Of a DNA stretch of 64,000 nt, positions 20,640 to 32,215 are shown in pieces. Positions within the stretch are counted from its first letter, which is position 1, and every line of letters begins with the position of its first letter. Source of the stretch: Bathynomus jamesi (taxonomy: Eukaryota; Arthropoda; Malacostraca; Isopoda; Cirolanidae). The stretch lies in NCBI GenBank assembly GCA_023014485.1, contig JAJOZX010001566.1, forward strand, positions 799,089 through 863,088, given 5' to 3'. A program made the position numbers and the translations under genes. The notes below the pieces were generated by a model. That model saw only the letters and a list, made by a program, of their open reading frames with translations, had not been told where the DNA came from and searched no databases.

Positions 20640-22220
20640 TAATGTTTTACCCTTCTTATCTAAATCTGTTTTAAAGGAATTCAAAATAACAGGATCGAGT
20701 TGAAAAAGACCTTTGCTTATGTTGAAGTTATTTGAAAGTCGGATAATGGCAGACTCAAGAATATTTCTATTAACAATGTTGCTTGAATGGAATAAAACTG
20801 AAGCATTATTCCAATCAATAAAGTGGGCTAACTCTGACAAATGGACAAAAAGGGCACTGGAAACTGTCCTGTTCTAACGGAATATTGATGCTGTTTTATA
20901 CGTGTGTGCAAATCCTTTCCCGTCTGACCTATGTAAAAGGAATCACATTGTTTACAGCCAATTTTATAGATAATGCCTGAATTATTGGTAGGGCTATTTT
21001 TTACTATGATATTTTTCACAATATTGTTATATGAAAATACTACATTAATATCCAAAAGTTTAAGTACATTAGCAATGCCTAAAAAGCCCGGGAAAAATGG
21101 AAGTACTAAAATATTTTTTGACAAAGTACGAGTGTTACTATTGACACGATAGAAAGTTCGTTTTGCCTTGTTGAGACAAGATTCCATAAACGCAGATGGA
21201 TAACACAAATCACTTCCAATACCGTTGATTTTTTCCAATTCGGCATCGATGTATTCCGGACTGGCGATCCTAAGGGCGCGGAGAAACATTGATGAAAATA
21301 TGGCCTTCTTAGTGGGGGTATCATGTCCCGAGTAAAAGTGTACGTAGGACAAATTGTTTGTCGTTTTCCGATAGATACTAAACTTAAAACCTGGGCTTTC
21401 CCTATGTACACGCACATCCAAAAGTGGGATTGAATTGTCTTGCTCCACTTCTAAAGTAAACTTAATGGAGGGACTTGATCATTTAACTGAAGGAGGAAGC
21501 TATCCAGGTCACGATTCATGGGCCAGATACACAAAATATCGTCGACGTACCGCAACCAAGGGATGCCAACCCCCAGGATTCTCGGAATATAGGTAATTTC
21601 GAAAAACTCCATATAAATATTGGAGAGGAGGGGCGATAAGGGGTTGCCCATAGCCATCCCAAAAACTTGTTGATAATACTCGTTATTGAAAGTGAATTTA
21701 CAGTCTTTGATGCAAAGCTTAATGAGTTCCAAAACAATGTGTGAAGGTAGTGGCAGGTCATACTTATGTAATTCTTGGGAGAGAAAGTCAAGCATATCGT
21801 CAATCGGCACTTTTGTAAACAATGAACAAACATCAAAACTGATCAATTTATCGTTAGTTTTCAGTACGTGCATTATTCAATTTTTCCGTAAGATCCATGG
21901 AATTTTTTACATGTGAATCAGAGATAGTTCCGAGAATGGGGGACAAGACTTTGACAAGCCATTTGGAGAGTTTATAAGTAATAGAGCCCACCGAGCTAAT
22001 AATAGGGCGCATAGGGTTACCAGGTTTGTGGGTTTTAATAAGACCGTAAAGGTAGGGCAGAGCAGGTGAAGTGGACATGAAAAGCGGAATTAAGTCCTTA
22101 TGATCTTTGAGAAGGCGTTTCAAGCCACTATTAAATGATTTGATGACGTCATCCTGCGGGTTCTTCCTAAGTTTGGTGTATGTGGCGGGGTCCTGGAGAA
22201 GCTCGTTCATCTTTCCGTTT
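20640..22220 (-). pseudogene. PLE reverse transcriptase with GIY-YIG endonuclease
   Basis: Reading down the minus strand: KMNELLQDPATYTKLRKNP, LYGLIKTHKPGNPMRPIIS, SFDVCSLFTKVPIDDML, MAMGNPLSPLLSNIYMEFFE and LRYVDDILCIWP (intact catalytic YVDD) in the RT. Then come SIPLLDVRVHRES, the HFYSGHDTPT region, and the endonuclease GIIYKIGCKQC, FYIGQTGKDLHTRIKQH. It is split into three frames: about 22285-21854, 21873-21451 and 21448-20640. A frameshift lies between the RT pieces, and a shift near 21450 separates RT and endonuclease. The RT copies PLE RNA; the GIY-YIG nicks the target. The closest local relative is at 47801-49130. Confidence 0.85.
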
Positions 22221-22372
22221 ATAGTGCGGCGAATGGTAATTACGAAGATAACTTTCCTAAACGTTTTCGCAATAGCCTCTCTCAATTAAAAAAAGATGGT
22301 GAGCTCCATATTACTAAAGCAGACAAGGCTAACACCATAGTTATTATGGACAAAGTGGACTACATCGGAAAG
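22220..22372 (+). pseudogene. PLE RT N-terminal segment in inverted orientation
   Basis: Plus-strand frame LSQLKKDGELHITKADKANT then IVIMDKVDYIGKM, a conserved PLE RT start region. It belongs just upstream of KMNELLQ on the minus strand, so it has been flipped relative to the rest. Confidence 0.8.
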
Positions 22373-22412
22373 ATGTATGTATGTATGTACTGTATTTGTA
22401 TATATAGATATG

Positions 22413-22443
<31 letters not shown>

Positions 22444-22513
22444 ATGTATGTTATTTATTTTTTTTTTTTCTTTCTGTAACCTATATATAGGCTGTAACCT
22501 TTTATGTACTTCA

Positions 22514-22553
22514 GTGTTCCTGAGGATGTCATTAGACGAAAGCGCTTGAGCAC
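22514..22553 (+). ncRNA. Hammerhead-ribozyme-like motif, right PLE end (best copy)
   Basis: Stem I GTGTTC (22514-22519) pairs with GAGCAC (22548-22553) over six base pairs including one wobble. Core CTGAGGA at 22520-22526, extra T 22527, stem II GTC/GAC with loop ATTA, GAA at 22538-22540, self-complementary stem III AGCGCT 22541-22546, T22547. Predicted cleavage after 22547. An extra base after A9 is known in some natural hammerheads. The short palindromic stem III fits dimeric forms reported for retroelement hammerheads. Confidence 0.65.
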
Positions 22554-22664
22554 CATTTTGTGTTTCCTTTCCTTCGTGGTTTTATTCATCATAAATATTT
22601 TTCACATGTTACTTTCGTGAAATAATTTTCATATATATATATATATATATAATTTTTATGCAGG

Positions 22665-24713
22665 AAAGAGGGGACAAGGGCGAATGCCAGCAAAGCGCCT
22701 CCCCCCCCCCCCCCACTATAGAAGAAGAAGAGAGCCAAAATCAAGGTCCAGGGTTTTCGAGATGCCTAGACACTCTGCGTTTTAAAGTTTGGAGGTCATA
22801 GACAGGGGGAAAGATGGATTGGGAAGGATTGTTCCAGAATTGACCAGTTGAGTAGATGAAAGATTGAAAATACCAATTAACCCTTGCGTTAGAAAGTTAG
22901 ATGGAAAAGAAATGAGAATGTGTGAAAGTCTGGTACTGTGTGTTCTCCTTAAAGGAGGAGGCATGCAGTTAGAGACTTCAGAAGAGCAGTATCTGTTATA
23001 ATATTGGTAGTAAAGAGAGAGTGAGGCAACGTTGCGGCGAAGAGAGAGGGAGTGAAGACAATCAGTAAGAGGCGGGAAATAGATGAAACAAAAAGCCTTT
23101 GACACCACCCGATCAAGTAGGGCTGTGTGGGTTGAGCCACCCTATACATGAGACGCATACTCCCTACAGGGGCGGACAAGACCCTTGTACAGAGACAGCA
23201 ACTGAGTCGGGGTGAGGAAACTGCGGAGGCAGTACAACACACCTAATCTCTTAGAAGTTGTTTTGGAAAGAGAGTATGTAATCTTTCTAGGAAAGATCAC
23301 GATAAAAGGAAACGCCAAGAATGTTAAGAGAAGAGAAAGGAATGAGTTGTGTGTTGTTCAAGGTAAGGGAATAGTCGTATGAAAGATTGTGACGAGTAGA
23401 GAGATGGAGGAACTGAGTTTTTGAGGCATTGAAAGCCGCAATGTTTTCTCTGCCCCAATCAGATATAGCAGAAAGATCAGAGGGCAGGTGTCCCATAGCT
23501 GTCCTAAGCGAACTATGAAGTGACTACTGTGACGGACGCTTTGGGAAGCGGGTGGAGAAGTGAAGGGTGGAATCATCAGCATAGGAGTGAATAGGACAGG
23601 GAGTGCGAATTAAAAGATCATTAATAAATAAAAGAAAAAGAGTGGGTGACAGGACAGATCCCTGAGGAACACCGATATTAATAGCTTTAGGAGAAGAACA
23701 GTGGCCATCTACAACCGCAGCGATAGATCGGCCAGAAAGGAAATTAGAGATGAAGGCACAAATAGAATGGTAGAAACCGAAGGAGGGCAGTTTGGAAATT
23801 AAAGATTTGTGCCAGATTCTCTCAAAAGTTTTTGATATTTATAGCGCAATAGGAAAAATTTCATCGAAATCCCCAAACTAGGATGACCAAGAGTCAGATA
23901 GATATACAAGAAGATCGACAGTAGAGCGTCCCTTGCGGAACCCATACTGACGATCTAAAAGAAGATTGTGGGAAGAGATGTGTTTTAAGAAGCTTCCTAT
24001 TAAGGGTAGATTCAAAAACTTTAGAAAAGCAAGAAATCAAAGAAATTGGACGATAGTTGGAGGGTTGAAAGCGGTTACCCTTCTTTGGGACAGGCTGAAT
24101 GAAAGCGAACTTCCAGCAGGAAGGAAAAGTACCAGATGAAAGACAAAGACGAAAGAGTTTGCCTAAGCAGGGTATCAGCACTGAAGGACAGTTCTTAAGA
24201 ACAACCGGAGGGACACCATCAGGACCGTACGACTTCCTAGAGTTGAGCCCAGATAGAGCAGAAAATACATCTTTAGAAGAGATTCTAATTTCAGACAAAA
24301 TAAAGTCAGAGGGAGGTACAGCACCGGAATCGTCCATGGTTGAGTGTGAGCGAAAGTGTGAGCGGAATGTTCAGCTTTGTCAAGAGAAGAGACGGCAACT
24401 GAGCCGTCGGAATGGAAAAGAGGAGGAAAGTAGGGGAAGTAAAGTTGTTAAAGAGGTTCTTAGGTAGACGCTAGAAAGAGCGAGAAGAATTAGAATTCGA
24501 TAGATTTTCACATTTTTGTTGGATGAAGGAATTTTTGTCGAGTCGAAGAACATATTTTGCACGATTCCGGGCAGATATATAAGCTGAGTGAGAGTCAGGA
24601 GTTGGATGGCGACGGTACCTTCTGAAAGATTCCTCTCTGTTGCGGATAGCTTTAGAACAAGTAAAGTTAAACCAATTTTTTTTTTGCATTAGAAGTAGAA
24701 ATAGAATATGGAA
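22665..24713 (-). pseudogene. Jockey-like LINE (family B, copy B), RT and 3' part
   Basis: Minus strand, from 24700 downwards: NWFNFTCSKAIRNREESFRR, ARNRAKYVLRLDKNS, then FSALSGLNSRKSYGPDG, GVPPVVLKNCPSVLIPCLGK, KFAFIQPVPKKGN, NYRPISLISCFSKVFE, and motif remnants to about 23894. Further down: WGRENIAAFNASKTQFLHLS, TLNNTQLIPFSSLNILG, LRRNVASLSLYYQYY and LPSNFLTQGLIGIFNLS. The 3' UTR includes a run of 14 C (22702-22715). The catalytic palm is damaged by shifts around 23600-23890 (an SYADDSTLH-like trace at about 23550-23580). Element 3 is inserted immediately upstream. Confidence 0.8.
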
Positions 24714-25082
24714 TGTACGCTAGGGTGTATCATGCTCAGGTCGAATATTGAAAAACTTGGAATTTCAAGATTGGCAGTATGTATTCCTATATAAAATTGA
24801 ATTTTAAGAGGGGTTCGTCTTCTGCAACTTTTGCGAAAAATTGCATTTAAGTGTTCAAAATCGCACTTTTTGTTGAAAAATCAGATTTTTGCCAATTTCA
24901 AAGACTTGGTAGCCTCAAATGACCTCCATACGTTCCATATTGTTCACATACACCCTTAAGCATTTCTAGGGGCAGGCTTGGACCCATTTAAGATCAACCA
25001 AAGTGGTTCATAACCCCTAAAATAACCAAAATCATCCAAAATGGCCCAAAACTAAGGAATTGTATGATTTTTAGTCTCCTAT

Positions 25083-25619
25083 CAGAGCTGGGCAGTATTT
25101 AAATACATTTGTATTTAAATACGTATTTAAAACATTTGTGTATTTAGAACTGTATTTATAAATACATTGTTTTTCATGTATTTAAATATAGTATTTAAAT
25201 ACTTTAATGAGTATTTAAATACAATGTATTTAAATACTCAAAATATAAAAATGTAAATACTTTTACTGGTTTAATACACGTTCTGTACTAGCACAGTACG
25301 ACGCGTCGACAGTGTAGTACAGCATGGTTCATGTTTCAACGTGTCAGTTCAATCAGTTGTGTGCCACTCTTAGTCAAAAGTGGTTGATTTCTTTATCGTG
25401 TGCGTGTCATGGCTTAGTGAATTAGTGAATGCATATGTTAAAATTTGTATGTATTTAAAATGTATTTACAAATGTATTTAAATACAATTGATGTATTTTG
25501 TATTTAGTATCTAAATACATTCGTAAAATGTATTTAGTATTTAGTATTTAAATACATTTCTCCCATGTATTTAGTATTTAGTATTTAAATACATTCAATG
25601 TATTTATTGCCCAGCTCTG
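25083..25619. mobile_element. hAT-type MITE with TATTTAAATA subterminal arrays
   Basis: Ends CAGAGCTGGGCA and its exact inverse; perfect 8-bp TSD TCTCCTAT at 25075-25082 and 25620-25627. Both flanks of the interior are dense iterations of TATTTAAATA with close variants; the centre (about 25270-25440) is unique sequence without a credible ORF. Inserted in element 3. Confidence 0.9.
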
Positions 25620-25955
25620 TCTCCTATACACCACATTTCGCGGCTGTTCTCTTCATTAGGCAGAATCTTTTTGTTCTTCTTTCTTGGTCTTGCATTTTTT
25701 TTTTTAGAAGCGCCTCCACCAATTTTTATTTATTTTCTTTCGGCATCACTGAGTGTGATGTTCAGCTGACCCCACCTTTCCGCAAGTTGCTGTGACGTTC
25801 AACCTTTTTTTGCAATTGCAATTCTCTTTAATATTTGTATATGTCCCTCTCCCACCCCAGCTTGTAATAATATGCTGGTCAACTGAATGTTTTGAGATTT
25901 TTTTCTGAAAGCATCTTGACTTATCTAGCAGGTCTTGTAGAGATCTAAAACATGT

Positions 25956-28148
25956 TCATAATGTCTTGCTTTGACTTGAAAACTGGCAACAATTCTCTGT
26001 GATCGATCCTAGCACGAACAAAACCATCTCTCTCTTGCCCATACACTGCATGAGCTGCAGCTGAAACTTCTGGACTGCTCTTTCACAACTCTGAGTGTGA
26101 ACTGAGAAGTTCTCAACTTCAAGTGGAGACCTGAGAAGCTCCTCAACTTCTCCTCTTGACATCTTACAAGTGAAGAGTGGCTCATACAGTTTCTCCTTAT
26201 CCCAATTAATCAGAGTAATTGGAGAAGTGGCATCAAAATTCACTTTAGGGTTTCTATGAGTCTCAGATTCATGTCTCCATACTCAGACTTACCTCTGATC
26301 TTCTTGATCATCTCAACCCCACCATGCCCTCTCCTCCTCATCCTCACTGCACAGGAGAGAGGCAATGAGGTTTCACTGTGAGCATGATATGCTCCACGAA
26401 CTATCACATGAGTGATTATGTTCCTGACTTCAGAGGTCTGGTCTCAGCAGTCCAGAGCGGTCACAATATGGTGAGGTCCATACTCATGTGGTGCTTCACC
26501 TTGATCTCAAAATACATCTTGAAGTAGAAGTCCAGGCAGAACTTCACGCAGCCTCCAGCTTCTTCAACACCTCCCCCTTCAGACCATGCTGCCTCATCCA
26601 CAACATCAACAAAGCCTCACCTGTAGTCAGCCAGCTTGACTGATTCAGTGGGCCACACTTCAGACCAGTAACTTCCTTGCTCAAATCCCTGTCTTGAGGC
26701 TTTGATCAGTAGGTAGCAGTTTCTGGTCAGGTTAAGGTTCTGTACAATGTTTCTGTCAGTTCAATTAATCTTCCTGGCAGAGCCTTGAAGCTAAAGTTGA
26801 CAGGTATGTATGGCATTGATCTTCTCCAAAGGTTTTCCTATTGGGCCACTGAACCCAGACTTGTGCGTGTAGGGACCATCAAGCTTGATGATCATGTGCC
26901 TGAGGCTGAATTCATTAATATGCAACTGGCATATCAGCCAGTGACACTTGTGACTTAGCAGTCTCTCCAAGTGAGTGATGGCTCCTCCATCAGGTCCTGT
27001 GTTTGTGTTGGTGGAGTCACCACCAAGGACCACAATAGTATCTTTAGAACCATGAGCACTAATCCACTCAAACAGAGCCTGAGCTATCTTCAGTGCAGGT
27101 TTCTCATTTCCTTCAGGTTCTTCTGGTGTACAATGGAAGAGATACTTCCCCTCAGGTTCTTAGGTAACAATATAGTGCTCTTCAGTTGTAATATCAGGAT
27201 GGAAGCTGCCAGTTTCTTCATTGTACCTCATGATCTTTGTCTTCTTATCTTGTTTTCCATCAAAGGAAATTCCCTTGATCTCCTCTCCCTCTGTCCTTTT
27301 CTCCAGGGCTTCCACCGAGGCACCTATTATAGACTCCTTGCCCCTCCATATCTTCATCCTGTCAACAGCTAGATATACCTTATCAGCAGATAGATGGCCA
27401 GCTTTGATGAGATCTTGCAAGAAATCAGTTGCAATGGCTGCTGCAGGAGTGTTTGCCACCTTGAACCTGACTGCAGCCGCAGCAGCGCTTGAGATACCCA
27501 TGTAGTTTCTCCTGGCAGAGGTGGAGACTTTGCCTATGTTGACACTGGAGCTTGTGCCTGGCGCAGTACTGTAAAAATCTGTGTCAGCAGTACGAGCTGC
27601 TCTGCCTGGAGACTCTTGCAGGGAAATCACCTCATCTTCATCATCATCACCATCATCAGCTCTAAGTAGTAGCTCCTTTTCTTCTTCCTCTTTTTTGTTT
27701 CTCTTCTCAGCTGCCTTCTGTTCTTCCTCCTTCCTCTTAGCAGCCTTCACCTGCTTCACTGTTTCCTTCACATCAACAGTTGCCATCTGGAAGCCAGAAA
27801 CTTTTAAGGTTTTGATCCTCTGGTAATGGAGCCACTCTAGCTTTAGCTTTGGAATCTTCTGAGGCAGAGGACAGTCACAGTTGACATGAACTCTAGCAGC
27901 ACAGCCAGAGCACCAGATGCTTCAGTTCCACAGAGAGTGATATCATGTCTGCAGGTTGTTTTGTCAAACAATGTATCAAGTTCAGATATTATCTTCTCTC
28001 TCTTTGCAGCCTTCACTCTGTCATTCACTAGGTGAATCATTTCATTCCACCTGACAAGAATCTTCCTGGCAATGGATCTCTCTTGAATGATCACAGGAGA
28101 AGTGAACTTGGCATTACTCCTAAAATTTAATTTTACATAGGAATACAT
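25956..28148 (-). pseudogene. Transposase-like protein of element 3 (second branch of the 'NTG' superfamily), decayed
   Basis: In order on the minus strand: 28148-27843 (RKILVRWNEMIHLVNDRV); 27786-27160 with a Lys/Glu-rich coiled coil, an acidic linker, SSAAAAAVRFKVANTPAAAI, VYLAVDRMKIWRGKESI and ISFDGKQDKKT; 27033-26791 with LGGDSTNTNTGPDGGAI (Asp codon at 27018), CHWLICQLHINEFSLRH, KLDGPYTHKSGFSGPIGKPL; broken sequence; then 26243-25956 with LINWDKEKLYEP and FSVHTQSCERAVQ (E-R at about 26084-26079). Motif order parallels element 2: FDGK, D-S/T-T-x-x-N-T-G, C-x-x-H-x-x-E, GP-x-x-x-PL, then E-R. Several frameshifts; inactive. Confidence 0.7.
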
Positions 28149-28197
28149 ACTGCCAATCTTGAAATTCGCACTTCAATGAGTATGATACACCCTAATT

Positions 28198-29070
28198 TGT
28201 ACGCCTCCATGCCTGAGAGAATCAACTCCGTGATGCGATCAGCACACTCGGAAGGGCCCCGGCTACGGAGGCAGTAATCATTGCAAGGGAAATCACAGAA
28301 GTACTGCCTAAGGGCCTCCCAACCAGCGGCACTGAAGTGTGAAAGGCTCCTCCTCTTGGGAGGATTCAAAGGTTGGCTTGGAGCGATAGGACAGGAAACA
28401 GATATAAGATTGTGGTCGGTGGAGCCCAACGGAGAAAAAGTTTGACAGAGTGAGAAGAAGGATGAGAGGTAAGAAATAATTCTAGAATGTTGGTCCTATT
28501 TGCAAGGTGATCCGGGATACGAGTTGGGTGTTGTACAGTTTGCTCTAGGTCTTCCCAAACACCTGAGTTTCAGTGAGGTAAAGAAGATGAGGTTTAGAAG
28601 AGGAGAGGTGGTGTTCAACAGATTGAAAATTTGAGAAAAGGCCACGAATGTTGCAGAGGCCCAAAACATCTCGAATGGGCGGTAGCAGATCCAGCCCCGC
28701 TACCCCGGTCTGCGTTCCTGGTACTGGGAGCGGGAGAGTCAGAAGTGGGGACATTTATGGTCCCCTCCCCAGGGGACTCCGAGGCTCTTGAAGTTGATGC
28801 CATTTTTTTTTTTTTAAATTTCGAAAGATTATATAGTGTGTAAGATATATCATATATATATAGTGAAGAATAAGGAGAGAAGTGTGTGTCTGAGAGCACG
28901 CTGGACTTTCACAGGGTAGCTCAGACGGAAAAAGATCAGCTAAAGAGGACAGTGAGAGCAGAAACGGGAGTTCCAGCACTGAGGCGGCGCAGCACTCCCT
29001 CTCTTCTGTCTAACTTTCTCCCGGAGTACTTCCCTGGTCGAGTGGAGTCTACAATCTTCTCCTTTTTGGG
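28198..29070 (-). pseudogene. Jockey-like LINE (family B, copy B), 5' UTR, ORF start and endonuclease remnant
   Basis: The 5' UTR (about 29070-28805) shares GTTCCAGCACT, ACAGTGAGAGCAGAAACGGG and GGGAAGTACTCC with 36424-36467 and 39355-39450. Candidate ATG at 28802 (MASTSRASESPGEGTINVPT), then a Ser/Pro/Thr-rich stretch, NIRGLFSNFQSVEHHLSSSK and LLYLTETQ, the endonuclease start. Most of the endonuclease is deleted; its end is readable as [16 protein letters not shown] (SDH motif as STDH) and ADRITELILSGMEAY. Confidence 0.75.
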
Positions 29071-29826
29071 GTAAACAAAATTTGATAGTTGAATAATTCT
29101 CAAACAGAAACTGTTTATAGGCAAAATAAAGAATTGTTTATTTTTGTTAAAAATTTAAATTTTTTTTTATTTATTTATTAAATTCGAATCATTTAACATT
29201 AATTAATTAATCTGTTTGGAAAAGAATTAAATTTAAATAATAAAGGAAGGTTATACCCCGTGGTTCTTGGGGCACAACTTTTCTACAAGGTGCGTCTGGC
29301 GGGTTAAGGCAGTTGAAGAAATGTTCTCTAAGGGGAAGTTACTTCGTCTTGGTTCTTTAAAAATCAGTCCATTGTCCAAATAAAATTTCAAATTATTGTT
29401 TTCTTGTGTAGTGATTTACTGCAAATAAAACGGTATAAGGATATCGAGTGTTTGTCATTATCCTTACGACAAACTAAAGTATTTTTTCTTAACGTATATG
29501 GAATTGATTTATGAACGAGAGACGCCGTCATTTCAGTATCTAATGGGCATACAACAGCCTTGAAACACGCAGTCACATAAAAACGTCCTGAAGGTGGAGG
29601 GAAGAAACTTCATTAACAGTGTATAAAACTTCCGCTGTCGGGGCAACGAAGCAACATACTGAATCACCATAGGAGAGCGATCCCGGAACGAAGAATGGTG
29701 AATGGGGAGTGCCAAAGAGGCAGTGCCAAGAGGGTCTGGGTACCACTATCCCAATGGTATTATGAATGTATAGTTACATAATCTAACCTAACTAGCTTAA
29801 CCTAACCTGAGAAATTAAATAAAAAA

Positions 29827-29873
<47 letters not shown>

Positions 29874-30182
29874 CTCGTACATATAAATGTGACGTAATAC
29901 TATGAACTTTAGCGGTCACCATTTTAAAAGATAAAAATTAACTAAATTTGAAAGTATATAATGCTTAGAGACCAGCTGATGTAATACAGTACGTTGACCC
30001 AGTGCTACTATGAATATATAGTGTAGTGGCCACCACCGGTAACACTGTGTTCGGCATAACACTGATATTAATAATAAGAAAAAGTACATGCCACTGAATG
30101 AGGCCGAGCGCTTCTGTGTACTCGTTACCACAAGACGCGATTGCGTCCACAAGCCAGTCTGACTGTTCAATTCCAACCAGGT

Positions 30183-30221
<39 letters not shown>

Positions 30222-30475
30222 ACAGAGCAGTGTTTAAGAAGATAAATAAATCTTCTTCCCTTCATCTTATTAAGACGCATACAATGATATAATTTAAAAA
30301 TGAGTGAGGAGTAAATAGAAACACAGCTGCATACAATATTTATTAATATGTTAAGATAGTATTGTTTTATTAGTAAAATAAACTCACAAATAATGGAATA
30401 GTTACATTCTCGTTGCTTTGTATAATATATCCAATTCTTTTTAGAAATAATACCACGTTTAATGTATGAGGTATT
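29071..30475. other. No gene seen; AT-rich, (TA)n and (CA)n tracts
   Basis: (TA)n at about 29831-29870 and (CA)n at about 30183-30220. An AACCTAACCTGA-like stretch at 29798 is too short to be telomeric. No credible coding frame. Confidence 0.5.
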
Positions 30476-31256
30476 GTGTACTCGATATACAGAGCCTCAA
30501 AATCATTTAGGATTATTTTTGTTCCTACTTTATGGTTTGAAAAACGGAAAAGAAAAATGAAACGTCAAGTGAAAAAGAAGCAGCAGATATCACCACGAGG
30601 CGTAAAGCGAAAAAGAAATACTTCTAAAAAATCAGAGAGCTGTTCTAAACGTATGAAGCCTGCTGTTGACGTCTTTAACGAATATAAGCACCACTCTTTT
30701 ACAATTATCTCTCATAGGTATTTGTGGTTCTACACTGTAAGGTAGGGTCTGGTAATCGCTCAAAGCAATGCAACATGACTCATCTAGTCCACCCATAGAG
30801 TGATGAGTGCTGTAAATTGGAACGTCCCTTTTCTAACATCCCACCTATTCAGACATCTATAGAGGATTCAGATTACTTCACGATTAATCTCATCAACACA
30901 GTTGGATCGTGAACCGCTCCTATTTATTGAGTTCGTTATACGAAGCGCAGGCTCATTATTTTACGATCCCAGCAATATATATCAGCATACAAAAGGTCAT
31001 ATAGCACACTTTCATGGGATAGATTGAGAAGATGATTATTAATTATCCAGTCTATCCTGAAACTAACTTTTTGCATGCAGTGATCAGTCAATGCGACGTA
31101 TATTTAAACGAAGTAAATTTCTCAACAGGTTCTAATTATTATTATTATCGTACATACTTAGAAAATGTTTCAAATTATTCAAAAGACGCCAAGAAACTCA
31201 TTTGCGGCTGCCTCAGGGTATTATACGAAGCAGAGAACGGTGTAAAAGACACTTAA
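30476..31256 (+). pseudogene. Probable Polinton/Maverick minor capsid gene remnant
   Basis: The ORF 31032-31256 reads NFLHAVISQCDVYLNEV, then a Tyr-rich RTYLENVSNYSKDAKK. It resembles the F54H12.2-like minor capsid (penton-like) protein of Polintons, virus-like DNA transposons of animals. Upstream broken frames (about 30840-30960) have IPPIQTSIEDSDYF and IEFVIR, which fit the start of the same protein; 30476-30745 is Lys/Arg-rich and unassigned. At least one stop and one frameshift; no polymerase, integrase or major capsid gene is visible nearby. Identification from memory of the family pattern only. Confidence 0.4.
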
Positions 31257-31454
31257 AAAATCGAAATTTTGTTTTTGTTTTGCACACCTACACAGCGATT
31301 ACTCGTTTCAAAAGAGGCTTCTAAACGGGGTTGAGATGAAAATTAAAATTGCTCGCACGGTCCCCGAGTTACAGTATATTTAAACTTGGCTGAGGACGGA
31401 GAAGAGTCCTCTAATCCCGTGGTAACCCACATTACTGAGACATATCTCAGTGTC

Positions 31455-31507
<53 letters not shown>

Positions 31508-32215
31508 CGTTCCAGGTTAGGTTATTTATTTATTTATTCAGGTTAGTTTACGTAACTATATATTCATAGTAGCATTGGGGCAGTAGCACCCCCACCCCTT
31601 TAGCACTCCACTCCCACAGTGGCACTCTTCCATCCCTCATTACTCCCTCCCCTTCCTCTCCCCCATCCCCCCATTACCCCCTCAGCATTTTTGCACCCAT
31701 AATACTAAAACAAAGAAATAAAAACACTTTCTGAAACTAAAACCAACTGATATATTTTTTTACGCTTATATTTCGTGGGCAGATATATAATTCAAATATC
31801 ACTTTGGTCTTAATAAAATGTACAATTATATAATTTTTAAAGTGTTTTACTTAAATGAAAAGATTTTAAATTTTAAATAGAATATTTTTTTATTCAAAAA
31901 ATTTGAATTAAGTAAATAAATAAGGAAAATTGTTATTTTCTTCGCAATTTTCTCTCTCTCAATCTAAAAAAAAAAATCACCTTCACCAAGCGTCGAACCC
32001 ACACCTCTTGGGTAAAAGGTGAGGACACACTACACTATAGCGGGATGAAAATTAACAAGACCTGTCATATATTTAAACAACAGAGGAAATGTATAATGCT
32101 TTCGCGGCCAGAGACATTTTACGTGTTAACCCTCCTGCACTCGAGGTAATGACCAGCATTTCATTCCGTTGCACCAGTTAGTTTGAATTTGAATGCGTGT
32201 TCATACATAATGTTC

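Larger units (their letters stand above)
20157..22592 (-). mobile_element. Penelope-like element (PLE), head-to-head arrangement with hammerhead-like ends
   Basis: Both ends carry the same unit of about 110 bp (GATGAATAAAACCACGAAGG at the left, its inverse at the right), so the element is bounded by inverted copies of its own 3' end. The minus strand from 22220 to 20640 encodes a PLE RT followed by a GIY-YIG endonuclease. 22220-22372 encodes the RT N-terminal segment on the plus strand, and 22373-22592 is 3' UTR in plus orientation. The join is at a shared GGAAAGATG: minus NGKM-NELLQ and plus YIGKM. This looks like a 5' inversion or two fused copies. Confidence 0.85.
24722..28197 (-). mobile_element. 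hAT-like DNA transposon, 'NTG' superfamily element 3, inserted in LINE-B copy B
   Basis: Ends AGGGTGTATCATGCTCAGG (left) and the inverse of AGGGTGTATCATACTCATTG (right), each followed inward by a matching AATTTCAAGATTGGCAGTAT / ATGTATTCCTAT stretch. Flanks TGTACGCT (24714-24721) and TGTACGCC (28198-28205) form an 8-bp duplication with one mismatch; the uninterrupted LINE sequence of copy A supports this reading. Four extra bases AATT follow the right TIR. A hAT MITE is nested at 25083-25619. Confidence 0.75.
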
